Shown piece after piece: positions 36,749 to 45,041 of a DNA stretch of 64,000 nucleotides. Origin of the DNA: Rhodospirillaceae bacterium (GTDB lineage Bacteria; Pseudomonadota; Alphaproteobacteria; TMED109). The stretch covers positions 32,296-96,295 of the forward strand of contig CACEBX010000003.1 in the NCBI GenBank assembly GCA_902557845.1, written 5' to 3'. Both the position numbers and the translations under genes were made by a program. The notes under the pieces were generated by a model. That model was not told the DNA's origin. It saw only the letters and a program-made list of their open reading frames with translations, and made no database searches. Positions within the stretch are counted from its first letter, which is position 1, and each line of letters starts with the position of its first letter.

Positions 36749-37699
36749 ATGTTAAGTAGAACAGCGGAAAACTTGTATTGGACAGCTAGATATTTAGAAA
36801 GAGCTGATAGCATTGCAAGATTATTAGAAGTAGCTTACAGAATTTCTCTAATTCCTAATACACAAGAAGGATATAATAATGAATGGGAGTCAATACTTGC
36901 TACTTCTGGAACAAAGGAAGATTATTTAAGTAGCTACAAAGAAATTAAAAAAGATAAAATTGAATATTTTCTAATATTTGATGACAGAAATTCATCTTCA
37001 ATTAAAAATTGTATTAATAAAGCAAGAGAAAATATTAAAATGGTTAGAACTGGGGTAACATTAGAAGTGTGGAATGCTGTAAATAGTTTTTTTCATAGTT
37101 TTGAAGAATTAATAAAAAGAAAATATTACTCTAAAGATTTGCCTGAAATTATAGATTTAGTTAAAAGAAATGTAAATTTAATAAAGGGAACTATAATTAA
37201 CACGCAATTATTAAATGATGGATTTGATTTTTTAATACTAGGCAATTATTTTGAGAGAGCTGACTTCACAGCTAGAATAATCGATGTTAAGTACTTTATA
37301 TTATTACCAAGCACAAGCTTAATTGGCAAACAAGTTGATAATTTTCAATGGAGCCTCATGCTAAGATCTGTTTCGTCTTATAGAGCTTTTAAATGGGCTT
37401 ATGGAAATAGTGAAATAGATTATATAAAAATAATTGATTTTTTAATTCTTAATGATAAGTGTCCTAGGTCTCTTTATTTTTCAGTAGAAAAGATTAATTT
37501 TCATTTCAATAGGCTAAAAAAAAATTACAAGCAAGCTGGAAGTATCTCCCCTAAAATTGAAAATCTATTTAAAAAACTAAGAAAGCTCTCTGTTAACGAT
37601 ATATTAGAGGAAGGATTGCACGATTTTCTAATTAATTTCATTGAAGATATAGCTGATGTATATCAAGATTTGGAGAGAAAATACTTTATAGGAACATAA
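36749..37699 (+). CDS. Alpha-E domain protein (DUF403)
   Basis: 316 residues, nearly all helical. MLSRTAENLYWTARYLERADSIARLLEV is the characteristic start, with the repeated W-x-x-RYLERA / FERADFTARIIDVKYF motif (residues 12-24 and about 168-183). The final helix contains DFLINFIEDIADVYQDLERKYF. These all-alpha proteins always accompany the ATP-grasp enzyme above and are thought to act as a scaffold or substrate-handling partner. The gene lies 3 bases after the ATP-grasp gene and directly abuts the transglutaminase gene. Confidence 0.9.
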   Translation: MLSRTAENLYWTARYLERADSIARLLEVAYRISLIPNTQEGYNNEWESILATSGTKEDYLSSYKEIKKDKIEYFLIFDDRNSSSIKNCINKARENIKMVRTGVTLEVWNAVNSFFHSFEELIKRKYYSKDLPEIIDLVKRNVNLIKGTIINTQLLNDGFDFLILGNYFERADFTARIIDVKYFILLPSTSLIGKQVDNFQWSLMLRSVSSYRAFKWAYGNSEIDYIKIIDFLILNDKCPRSLYFSVEKINFHFNRLKKNYKQAGSISPKIENLFKKLRKLSVNDILEEGLHDFLINFIEDIADVYQDLERKYFIGT

Positions 37700-38506
37700 A
37701 TGATTATAAAGATTAGGCATCAAACAGAATACAGTTTTTCCGATACCGTACCTAGACTAGTGCAATCACTAAAATTAATTCCTTCAAAGACTAAAAACCA
37801 AAATATTTTAGATTGGAAACTTTCTTGTAGTAATGGATCTTTATTAGAATCTCATCAGGATGCACTAGGTCATAAAATTTTTAATATTTTTAATTATAAT
37901 TTTTTTGGAAAACAAGAAATTATCTCTAAAGGAACTATTGAAACTAAAGATACTAAAGGAATAATGAGTTGTCTTCAAGATAAGGTAAATCCATTATGTT
38001 TTTTGAGGCATACTTTTTTAACAAAGCCAGAAAATGAAATTTTAAAATTATCAAAAAATATTAAGAAAAATAAAGATGAAATTAAATTTTGCCATAATTT
38101 AAATTTGACAGTCTCCGAAGCAATTTTGTTTAAATCAGGCTCGACTAATAACGAGACTTCTGCAGAGTGTTCGCTGCGTCTTGGAACAGGAGTTTGTCAA
38201 GATTATGCTCACATATTAATAAGTTTAGCTAGGTATTTTGAAATTCCTGCAAGATACGTAAATGGTTATCTTTTAGAGGATAATAGTACTAATAAATTTT
38301 ATACTCATGCATGGGTAGAACTATATATAACTAACTTAGGTTGGGTTGCATTTGACCCTTCACATAAAAAATGTATAGACGAAAAGTATGTTAGAATTAG
38401 TTGTGGCTACGATTTTATAGATGCTTCACCAATAAAGGGCGTAAGACTAAATTATTTAGGTTCTGAAGAGTTAAATTTTAAGCTAAGCATTAATTCAGAG
38501 CAATAA
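37700..38506 (+). CDS. Transglutaminase-like cysteine protease
   Basis: 268 residues. An N-terminal beta domain (about 1-85, MIIKIRHQTEYSFSDTVPRLVQSLKLIPS, the bacterial transglutaminase N-terminal region) precedes the papain-like core with Cys in GTGVCQDYAHILISLAR (about 172), His in FYTHAWVELYI (about 205) and Asp in WVAFDPSHKK (about 219), completing the triad. In this conserved neighbourhood the enzyme is expected to cut, not make, an isopeptide/amide bond produced by the ATP-grasp partner. Its ATG immediately follows the alpha-E stop, so the three genes are one translation unit. Confidence 0.92.
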   Translation: MIIKIRHQTEYSFSDTVPRLVQSLKLIPSKTKNQNILDWKLSCSNGSLLESHQDALGHKIFNIFNYNFFGKQEIISKGTIETKDTKGIMSCLQDKVNPLCFLRHTFLTKPENEILKLSKNIKKNKDEIKFCHNLNLTVSEAILFKSGSTNNETSAECSLRLGTGVCQDYAHILISLARYFEIPARYVNGYLLEDNSTNKFYTHAWVELYITNLGWVAFDPSHKKCIDEKYVRISCGYDFIDASPIKGVRLNYLGSEELNFKLSINSEQ

Positions 38507-38534
38507 TACTTTTCAAAAGCAGAGTATATATTAT

Positions 38535-39626
38535 ATGAAAAAAATAAAAAAAATTGGAGTTTTAACAAGTGGAGGTGATTGTGGTGGGCTCAATGCGGCA
38601 ATAAGATCAATTTTTTTTAGAGCAAAAAAAAAATATAATTTGGAAGTTTATGGTATTAAAAATGGTACTTTAGGCTTGATCAAAAGGCCACTTGATGTAG
38701 AGAAACTTAGTTATAAAAGTTTCAAAGGATTTCTAATAAAACAAGGAGGTACATTTTTAGGAACAAACAGTAAAGGAAACCCATTCAGGTTTCTACAAAA
38801 TGGAAAATACATAGATGTTACAAAAAAAATTGCTGCAGCTTATAAATCTTTAAAGCTTGATTGTCTTATAATCATTGGCGGAGACGGTAGTATGAAGATT
38901 TTAAAAAAAATAGCAGACTCCACAGATATAAAAATTGTGGGAATACCTAAAACCATAGATAATGATGTTGGTGTAACTGAATATTCTGTTGGATTTCATA
39001 CAGCAGTAGATGCTGCAACAAAAGCTTTAGATAGTCTTCAGTCAACGGCAGCTAGTCATAGCAGGGCCATGATATTAGAGGTTATGGGAAGGGATGCCGG
39101 CCACATAGCATTGAATGCTGGAATAGCGGGTGGTGCTGACATAATATTAATCCCAGAGTTAAATTATAGCATAGACGGTATTGTGAAAAAGTTATTAGAA
39201 ATTAAAAAAAATAAAATAGGACATTCACTCATTATTGTTGCGGAGTCTGTAAAAAAAGAAAATGGAGAAAATGTTATAAATAACTATAAAAATCAAAAAA
39301 GGTTTGGAGGAATTGGGCACTACATAGCTACAGAAATTATGAGAAAAGCCGATATAGAGTGCAGAGTAACTTCCTTAGGTCATATTCAAAGGGGGGCGAC
39401 GCCAGTTGCAATAGATAGAATTTTAGCTAGTGCTTTTGGAGTTTTTGCAGTTGATTTAGCAGCAAATAAAAAATTTTCTAGATTAGTGGTTTGGCAAGAC
39501 AGAAAAGTTACTGACGTTCCAATAGAAATGGGTATTAAAGACTATAGGCAAGTTACAAAAGATGATACTTTATTAAAAACTGCTTTTTCTCTGGGAATAT
39601 ATTTAGGCGACTACAACAGCAAATAA
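38535..39626 (+). CDS. pfkA: 6-phosphofructokinase
   Basis: 363 residues. GVLTSGGDCGGLNAAIRS at the start, GGDGSMKILKK near 115 and IPKTIDNDVGVTEYSVGFHTAVD near 135, MGRDAGHIAL near 177, and HIQRGATPVAIDR near 275. Gly in GGDGS favours ATP as phosphoryl donor, but Lys in PKTIDND, where ATP-only enzymes have Gly, is seen in the mixed clade that includes PPi users, so the donor is not certain. A 28-base gap follows the transglutaminase gene; it may share the operon but has no link to the triad. Many streamlined marine alphaproteobacteria lack PFK, so its presence on an island is notable. Confidence 0.88.
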   Translation: MKKIKKIGVLTSGGDCGGLNAAIRSIFFRAKKKYNLEVYGIKNGTLGLIKRPLDVEKLSYKSFKGFLIKQGGTFLGTNSKGNPFRFLQNGKYIDVTKKIAAAYKSLKLDCLIIIGGDGSMKILKKIADSTDIKIVGIPKTIDNDVGVTEYSVGFHTAVDAATKALDSLQSTAASHSRAMILEVMGRDAGHIALNAGIAGGADIILIPELNYSIDGIVKKLLEIKKNKIGHSLIIVAESVKKENGENVINNYKNQKRFGGIGHYIATEIMRKADIECRVTSLGHIQRGATPVAIDRILASAFGVFAVDLAANKKFSRLVVWQDRKVTDVPIEMGIKDYRQVTKDDTLLKTAFSLGIYLGDYNSK

Positions 39627-39667
39627 TTAAGGATTTTTTTGATAAAATAGAAAAGTCATCATAGAAG

Positions 39668-39738
39668 TGATGCATTAGTCGGAGGTTCAAAACAGAATGG
39701 GAAAAGCTTTAAAGCAAAGTCATCCAAAAGATTATAGC
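39668..39738. repeat. att-like repeat remnant (left arm only)
   Basis: TAGTCGGAGGTTCAAAACAGA, then ATGGGAAAAGCTTTAAAGCAA, aligns with TAGTCCGCGGTTGAAAACAAA and ATGGCAAAAGCTTATAAGCAA after copy 2 (32731 onward). No tRNA 3' end is left next to it. It splits the ATP-grasp/PFK segment from the serine hydrolase/SDR segment and suggests an older junction partly deleted. Confidence 0.65.
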
Positions 39739-39853
39739 TATTTTTTGCTGTAGTGTGATGGGTGTTTTTAAGAAAGCTTCTAAAAAAACTGTAGATAGTT
39801 TTGAAATATAATTATATGCTGTTCTTTAATTTACATTTAAAAGGTAAATTCAT

Positions 39854-41119
39854 ATGTTTTTCTCAAAAATATTATTAATAAATCTAGTAGTATTTTTTTT
39901 AGTAATTATATCGAATGCTAATGAAATATCTTTGCCAATTGCAAACCCGAATGAAATTGGACTTTCAGAAAAAAGATTAAATTATATTGATAAAACTTTT
40001 AATGAGTTAGTTGAAAATAATGAAATACCAGGAGCTGTTATAGCTATATCTAGATACGGTAAAGTGGGTTACTTAAAGGCATTTGGAATGCAAGACCCAG
40101 ATAAAAAAATTAAAATGTCAATAAATTCTATTTTTCGTATTTATTCTATGACTAAGCCAATAGTGAGTGTTGGAGCCATGATGCTCAATGAAAAAGGAAA
40201 AATATATTTAGATGAAAAACTAGAAAAATATATACCTGAATTTACAAATATGTATATTTCACAAGAGGTTTTTGAAAATAATATAAGTAAAGAAGCTATT
40301 ATAGAAGCTAATAGAAAGATAAAGATTCATGACTTGTTGAGACATACATCTGGTTTCACATATGGGATTTTTGGAGACTCTTATGCTAAGAGAAGATTAA
40401 GAAATTCAGTATTAGGAAAAAGACCTTTGCCGGCAACTATGACATCTAATGATTTTGTTAAAGAATTATCAAAATATCCATTAGCATATAACCCAGGTGA
40501 AAGTTGGGAGTACGGAAGATCTACAGATGTATTAGGAAGAGTTATTGAGATAGCAAGTAAGGTTTCTTTAGAGACTTATTTAAATGAAAATATATTTTCC
40601 ACTCTAAATATGAAAGACACTGGTTTTTATGTCAAAAGAAAAAATTTTAGTAGAATAGCGGAGCCTTTTAAGGAAAAAGAACCTAATTTAATTGATATAA
40701 CTAAAAAGCCTTTATTTTTTAAGGGTGGTCATGGATTAGTATCTACAGTATCAGATTATCTTAATTTTTGTCATATGTTGTTGAATGGTGGAAAATTTGA
40801 GGATAAACAAGTACTTTCAAAAAAAACAGTAGAATATATGACTGCAAATCATTTAGACAATAAAATTAGTAGAAGCACTTCTCGTATTCCAGGTAACGGC
40901 TATGGATTTGGACTTGGTTTTGCTGTAAGAGAACACGATGGGGTATCTTCATGGCCTGGTTCTAAGGGTGATTTTTATTGGTTAGGCTATGGTGGTACCT
41001 ATTTTTGGATAGATCCAAAAGAAGAACTGATTGCTATTTCAATGACACAATCTGTAACCAAAAGAGACAAAATCAATAGATTGATGACAAACTTAGTTTA
41101 TCAATCAATCAATAAATAA
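39854..41119 (+). CDS. Secreted serine hydrolase of the class C beta-lactamase/esterase family
   Basis: 421 residues with signal peptide (MFFSKILLINLVVFFLVIISNANE, cleavage near ANA-like SNA). Catalytic Ser and Lys in IYSMTKPIVSVGAMML (SxxK, about residue 98), a Tyr motif in SWEYGRSTDVLG (YxR/S, about 218), and GGHGLVSTVSDYLNF. The family includes penicillin-binding-protein-like peptidases, esterases and beta-lactamases; this one resembles the EstB/serine-hydrolase type and the substrate cannot be read. An AAAGG ribosome site precedes the ATG. It is the sole plus-strand gene in its cassette. Confidence 0.85.
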   Translation: MFFSKILLINLVVFFLVIISNANEISLPIANPNEIGLSEKRLNYIDKTFNELVENNEIPGAVIAISRYGKVGYLKAFGMQDPDKKIKMSINSIFRIYSMTKPIVSVGAMMLNEKGKIYLDEKLEKYIPEFTNMYISQEVFENNISKEAIIEANRKIKIHDLLRHTSGFTYGIFGDSYAKRRLRNSVLGKRPLPATMTSNDFVKELSKYPLAYNPGESWEYGRSTDVLGRVIEIASKVSLETYLNENIFSTLNMKDTGFYVKRKNFSRIAEPFKEKEPNLIDITKKPLFFKGGHGLVSTVSDYLNFCHMLLNGGKFEDKQVLSKKTVEYMTANHLDNKISRSTSRIPGNGYGFGLGFAVREHDGVSSWPGSKGDFYWLGYGGTYFWIDPKEELIAISMTQSVTKRDKINRLMTNLVYQSINK

Positions 41120-41166
41120 AATTTTTGTGTATAGAACATTACGAATAAAAGACAAAGTAATTACTT

Positions 41167-41200
41167 GAAAAAGCAAAAGAGGTAAACCTAAAAAGCCTAG
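41167..41200. repeat. Short copy of the right-arm start next to the SDR stop
   Basis: GAAAAAGCAAAAGAGGTAAA, CCTAAAAAG, then CCTAGTTAACTTT. The first 28 bases recur at 42007-42034 (GAAAAGCAAAAGAGATAGAC, CTAAAAAG), with related forms at 32504, 44735 and about 48850. The two copies at 41.17 and 42.01 kb are direct repeats that flank the SDR gene exactly. Confidence 0.7.
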
Positions 41201-41206
41201 TTAACT

Positions 41207-41920
41207 TTACCAGTATTCAATATCAGGTCTAATTTCTACATCAAATGACCAAGCGGACCTTTTTTGGTGAGCTATATGAAAGATTTCATCTGCTATATCT
41301 TCAGGCTGTGTAAATATAATGTCTGGTTGATTGATTTGTTTTTTTATTCTATTCCTAGTCCATGGAGTGTTAATAGATGCGTCTACCGTTAAGTAAGCAA
41401 CATGAATACCCTTAGGGCCAAAATCTTTTGCCAAAGACTGAGCTAGAATTCTTTGCGCAGCTTTTGTAGGAGCAAAATATGGGGTATTTGCTACTCCTCT
41501 TTTTGCCGCAGTATTTCCTGTAACAATAATTACTCCTTTTTTAGACTCTACCATATTAGGTATAAAAGCATGAACTAAATACATTAAAGAAGTTGTATTA
41601 ATTCTAAAATTTTCTTCTAACCATTCTGGCTTTCCTTCAAGTAGCTTTTCAAAGTTTCCTTTAACAGCATTATGTATTAATATTTGAGGATGGCCCATTT
41701 CTTTTTTAATTCTTTCGCAAGTTTCCTTAAGTAAATCAAGATTAGCAACATCACACTCATAGCCTTTTGATCCTTTTAATTCTCTTTCATAAATAGTTAA
41801 TCTCTCTTTTGTTCTAGCTAACATGGCTACTCTATACCCAGCATTTGCAAACCTTTTTGCAGTATGTCCTCCAGTGCCTTCACCGAGACCGGTAATTATA
41901 CATAATGGGGGTTTTTTCAA
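41207..41920 (-). CDS. Short-chain dehydrogenase/reductase-family protein lacking the catalytic Tyr
   Basis: About 237 residues when started at the TTG at 41920, which has AGGA 9 bases upstream; the frame stays open to 42064, but the extra residues lie in repeat DNA and are hydrophobic noise. Rossmann motif ITGLGEGTGGHTAKRF, CDVANLD and HNAVKG are normal. The active-site region reads PYFAPTKAAQRILAQSLAKDFGPKGIHVAYLTVD: the Lys is present but the position of the Tyr four residues before it holds Phe. A recognisable SDR subfamily has this F-A-x-x-K form. Cofactor binding is likely; classical reductase activity is doubtful. Confidence 0.82.
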   Translation of the reverse strand: MKKPPLCIITGLGEGTGGHTAKRFANAGYRVAMLARTKERLTIYERELKGSKGYECDVANLDLLKETCERIKKEMGHPQILIHNAVKGNFEKLLEGKPEWLEENFRINTTSLMYLVHAFIPNMVESKKGVIIVTGNTAAKRGVANTPYFAPTKAAQRILAQSLAKDFGPKGIHVAYLTVDASINTPWTRNRIKKQINQPDIIFTQPEDIADEIFHIAHQKRSAWSFDVEIRPDIEYW

Positions 41921-42006
41921 AGACTTATTTCCTAAAAATTTAACTAGATTTACAATACATCCAAGGCTTATTGAATTATTCAATATTAACAAAAATATAA
42001 TATAAT

Positions 42007-42235
42007 GAAAAGCAAAAGAGATAGACCTAAAAAGTAATGCAATTATGACGTGGTAAAGTGTCATTGAACTATGGAATTCTATTAGATTCTATTGAATATA
42101 AAACCTTTATTAAGCCTAGAAAACCAAAACTTTTTAACAAAATGTAGACGGGTTCGAGTTCCGTCACTCCCTCGACTTTTCTGTACCTTTGAGGGTGCTT
42201 GGATCAAATTTGGGTCAGAGTATTAACCAAGGGTA
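42007..42235. repeat. att-like repeat copy 4
   Basis: Right arm: GAAAAGCAAAAGAGATAGAC, TAATGCAATTATGACGTGG, AAAGTGTCATTGAACTATGG, ATATAAAACC, CCTAGAAAACCAAAAC, TTTTTAACAAAATGTAGACGG. The tRNA-Asp 3' end is at 42149-42183 with a C to T change in the T-loop region and a damaged CCA region (CTCGAC). Left arm: CCTTTGAGGGTGCTTGGATC. It separates the SDR gene from the DUF1826/COG0523 cassette. Confidence 0.85.
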
Positions 42236-42285
42236 ACTTAAACTTTATATCACTGTAAAATACTTCTAATATTATTAAATTACTG

Positions 42286-42930
42286 TTAAGATATATTTCT
42301 AGATGATAAAAAAGATGAACTATCCAAGCGCATTAGAAGAGATGGAGAATTAAGAGCAGCATTTGGTGTACGATGTAGAATACCTTTTTCACTACCTGTG
42401 AATTTATTTCCTTTAAATATTGCAATATCCCAGGTATTCATAAATTTTATAGCTGAGGTATCTTTTATTATTTCATTATTATCTTTTCCATTATAATAGG
42501 CTGAATAATCACAAGCATTACTAGGAATCCATTCTGTTCCTATGCCATAATATGTTACTAATAAGCGTACTGGAACATTATCTATATGAAAACGCTTACA
42601 ACTTCTTGATGTTTCTAAAGAAAAACAAATAGTATTAGTATTTAATATATCACAATAAATTTTACTTATTTTAGCCATATCTTCTGTCCATACATTGTAA
42701 ACAGAACTATTTATTAGCTTCTTGGAAATAATTTTATTCAATGCGACTCTTATATCTTTTAAAATAGAATCTCTAAATAACTGTATTTCAATATTAAAGG
42801 GTATAATAAGAATCTCTTTAAAAAAACTCTTAGCTTTTTCAGGTTCATCTCTTTTAACTATACTCAAATATGAATTATCATTAAAAAAATGGTTTAATTC
42901 ATTTAATTCTACAATTTTTACTAAAGACAT
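42286..42930 (-). CDS. DUF1826 domain protein
   Basis: 214 residues. The C-terminal half carries the family pattern: CKRFHIDNVPVRLLVTYYGIGTEWIPSNACDY (about 110-141), NTWDIAIFKGNKF (about 166-178) and GILHRTPNA (about 184-192); the HxD and HR residues suggest a cupin/oxygenase-like metal site. DUF1826 genes are commonly found next to COG0523 metallochaperones and under zinc control. Here it is divergent from a DsrE-like and a COG0523 gene, with a shared palindromic operator in between. Function not known; the association with metal (zinc) limitation is inference from context. Confidence 0.8.
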   Translation of the reverse strand: MSLVKIVELNELNHFFNDNSYLSIVKRDEPEKAKSFFKEILIIPFNIEIQLFRDSILKDIRVALNKIISKKLINSSVYNVWTEDMAKISKIYCDILNTNTICFSLETSRSCKRFHIDNVPVRLLVTYYGIGTEWIPSNACDYSAYYNGKDNNEIIKDTSAIKFMNTWDIAIFKGNKFTGSEKGILHRTPNAALNSPSLLMRLDSSSFLSSRNIS

Positions 42931-42981
42931 ATTAATTCTAATAAAGAAATTATATAAAAAATACTATAGCAATAGCATTTG

Positions 42982-43006
42982 AATTATGCAATAGTATTGC
43001 ATTATT
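42982..43006. promoter_or_regulatory. Fur/Zur-type palindromic operator
   Basis: Centred on ATGCAATAGTATTGCAT (42986-43002), a perfect 17-base inverted repeat (TGCAATA-G-TATTGCA core), extended by AAT/ATT on both sides with one mismatch. It lies between the divergent DUF1826 and DsrE-like starts (52 and 24 bases away), where a metal regulator would control both. Form and context suggest a Fur-family protein such as Zur; the regulator itself is not in the window. Confidence 0.7.
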
Positions 43007-43025
43007 TAGATGAAAGGATTTTAAA

Positions 43026-43403
43026 ATGAAAGTTGCTTATATTTTTAGAAATAATATGGCAAGCACTTTTCAGCTTGCTACAATGATATTACCTCAATTA
43101 GAAACAAATACCCACCTTGTTAATGTTTTGGGTATGTTTTTCTTTGATGATAATATTAATATTTTAAGAGAAAACGATCCCGTGGGAGAGCGATTATCAA
43201 AAATTGCAAAAGAAAAGGGTATGTTATTAATGGTATGTGATCAATGTGCTGTTAGAAGAAATTTAGCTGAAGGTGCTTTTGAGCAATGTGGTTCAGGAGA
43301 AGTTAAAGCAAAAGGATTAGTTGATGGAGTTCAAGCAGGTTGTTTTCCCCAATTATATACGGCACTTGGCTCAAACCCACCTGATCAAGTAATTACACTT
43401 TAA
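43026..43403 (+). CDS. DsrE-like small protein linked to a COG0523 GTPase
   Basis: 125 residues. The N-terminus [26 protein letters not shown] and the middle [15 protein letters not shown] stretch have a DsrE/DsrF Rossmann-like look. Three cysteines ([13 protein letters not shown] at about 73-76, EQCGSGE, QAGCFPQ) could hold a metal or sulfur. It starts with a GAAAGGA ribosome site just after the operator and ends 5 bases before the COG0523 gene, so both are coexpressed. A metal-delivery partner role is plausible but unproven. Confidence 0.7.
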   Translation: MKVAYIFRNNMASTFQLATMILPQLETNTHLVNVLGMFFFDDNINILRENDPVGERLSKIAKEKGMLLMVCDQCAVRRNLAEGAFEQCGSGEVKAKGLVDGVQAGCFPQLYTALGSNPPDQVITL

Positions 43404-43408
43404 AAAAT

Positions 43409-44620
43409 ATGATAGAAAGCAAACTACCCGTCACCGTCTTATCTGGTTTTTTGGGTGCAGGAAAAACTACTCTCCTTAATCATGTTTTAAATAACCGAGA
43501 AGGAAAAAAAGTAGCGGTTATTGTAAATGATATGAGTGAAGTTAATATTGATGCAGCTTTAGTAGAAAAAGGAGGTGCAGATTTATCTCGTACGGAGGAG
43601 AAACTAGTTGAAATGAGCAATGGTTGTATATGTTGTACACTTCGTGAAGACTTATTAGACCAAGTAAGACAGTTAGCTAAGGAAAAAAAATTTGATTATT
43701 TATTAATTGAAAGCACAGGCATTTCTGAGCCTTTGCCGGTAGCTACAACTTTTGATTTTCGTGATGAAAATGACCAAAGTTTGTCAGATGTATCTCGTCT
43801 TGATACCATGGTCACAGTAGTTGATGCAGCTAATTTAATTAAAAATTATAGCTCTACAGATTTTTTAAAAGATAAGGGCGAAGTTGCTGGGGAAGGTGAT
43901 GAAAGAACTTTGGTAGATTTATTAGTTGAGCAAATAGAGTTTGCAAATGTTATCTTATTAAATAAACTAGATTTAGTTTCAGAAAAAGAATTAAAAATAG
44001 TAAGAGCAGTTATTCGTGGATTAAATTCTAAGGCTAAAATTATAGAAACATCAAATTCTATGGTAGCTTTGAATGAAGTAATGGACACTAAATTATATAA
44101 TTTGAAAGAAGCACAGAATCACCCACTTTGGGCTCAAGAACTTTATAATCCTGACGAACATATTCCAGAAACGGAAGAGTATGGAATAACTAGTTTTGTC
44201 TATCGAGCAAGAGAACCATTTAACCCGGAGAAAATTCACGAATTTTTTAATCAGGAATGGCCGGGTGTGGTTCGTGCTAAAGGTTTTTTTTGGATATCAT
44301 CGAGACCTGATTTTGTAGGGGAAGTTTCTCAAGCAGGAGCTTTTGTTAGACATCAAGGAATAGGAAGATGGTGGGCAGCAGTGAAAGAAGAAGAATGGCC
44401 AAATGATGAAAGTTTTAAACAAAATATTGGTAAAATTTGGGTAAAAAATTATGGGGATAGAAGACAAGAAATAGTATTTATTGGATTAGCAAATCAAATG
44501 GATAAAAATATTATTAAAAATAAGCTTGATGGATTTCTCATTAAAAATTACTCTATAAACTTAGAAAACTCTTTAAAATTTAAAGATCCATTTCCAGAAT
44601 GGTTTAATAATCAAACATAA
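43409..44620 (+). CDS. COG0523 (CobW-family) GTPase, putative zinc metallochaperone
   Basis: 403 residues. Walker [16 protein letters not shown] at residue 13 on, the metal-binding CxCC motif GCICC (Cys73, 75, 76), Walker B region [15 protein letters not shown], and the guanine motif NKLD near 190. The CobW C-terminal domain is at about 265-385 ([30 protein letters not shown]), ending in KFKDPFPEW. The subgroup resembles the zinc-limitation ZigA/YeiR-type proteins. Operon with the DsrE-like gene and divergent from DUF1826 behind a Fur-family-like operator, all pointing to metal sparing. Confidence 0.88.
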   Translation: MIESKLPVTVLSGFLGAGKTTLLNHVLNNREGKKVAVIVNDMSEVNIDAALVEKGGADLSRTEEKLVEMSNGCICCTLREDLLDQVRQLAKEKKFDYLLIESTGISEPLPVATTFDFRDENDQSLSDVSRLDTMVTVVDAANLIKNYSSTDFLKDKGEVAGEGDERTLVDLLVEQIEFANVILLNKLDLVSEKELKIVRAVIRGLNSKAKIIETSNSMVALNEVMDTKLYNLKEAQNHPLWAQELYNPDEHIPETEEYGITSFVYRAREPFNPEKIHEFFNQEWPGVVRAKGFFWISSRPDFVGEVSQAGAFVRHQGIGRWWAAVKEEEWPNDESFKQNIGKIWVKNYGDRRQEIVFIGLANQMDKNIIKNKLDGFLIKNYSINLENSLKFKDPFPEWFNNQT

Positions 44621-44734
44621 TAGCTTTCTTAAAAATATTATTAAAAAAATAATTAAAAAAAAGTAGCAATATTATATAAAGTAACTGCTATAGAAATAAT
44701 GGTAGTTTATTTATAATGAGGATTGAAAAAATTT

Positions 44735-44990
44735 AAAGCAGATGAGGTAGACCTAAGAGGTGATGTAATTTGAAGCACTAAAGTGTCAGACAAGTATGAA
44801 AAAGCAACAGTCTACTATGGTAAGCAAATATCCAGAAACATTAAAAACTAGGATTATTTTATACATATATAGATGGGCTCGATTCCAGTTGGGAACACCA
44901 GCTTATCTAAAACTTTCAAGTGTATTATCAGTGATTTGTTTCTGATCTCCTATAGATGTTTGCCCTTACTTGACAATTCTATTTAAGTAT
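44735..44990. repeat. att-like repeat copy 5 (decayed)
   Basis: Part of the 421-base gene-free gap 44621-45041. Right arm: AAAGCAGATGAGGTAGACC, TAAGAGGTGATGTAATTTG, AAAGTGTCAGACAAGTATG. The tRNA-derived part is badly eroded (ATGGGCTCGATTCCAGTTGG then GAACACCA, about 44873-44900). The alignment is supported by the order of the arm motifs more than by the core. Bases 44621-44734 and 44991-45041 show only AT-rich sequence and the presumed promoter of the phosphatase gene. Confidence 0.65.
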
Positions 44991-45041
44991 TCAACATAAT
45001 ATCTATATTTATTTAAATAATTTTTTTAGCAGATTATATTC

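Noticed and set aside
44873..44905. Possible second tRNA gene in the gap at 44.9 kb
   Set aside because: Only a decayed 3' third of a tRNA is present with no anticodon arm; it aligns with the tRNA-Asp repeat series.
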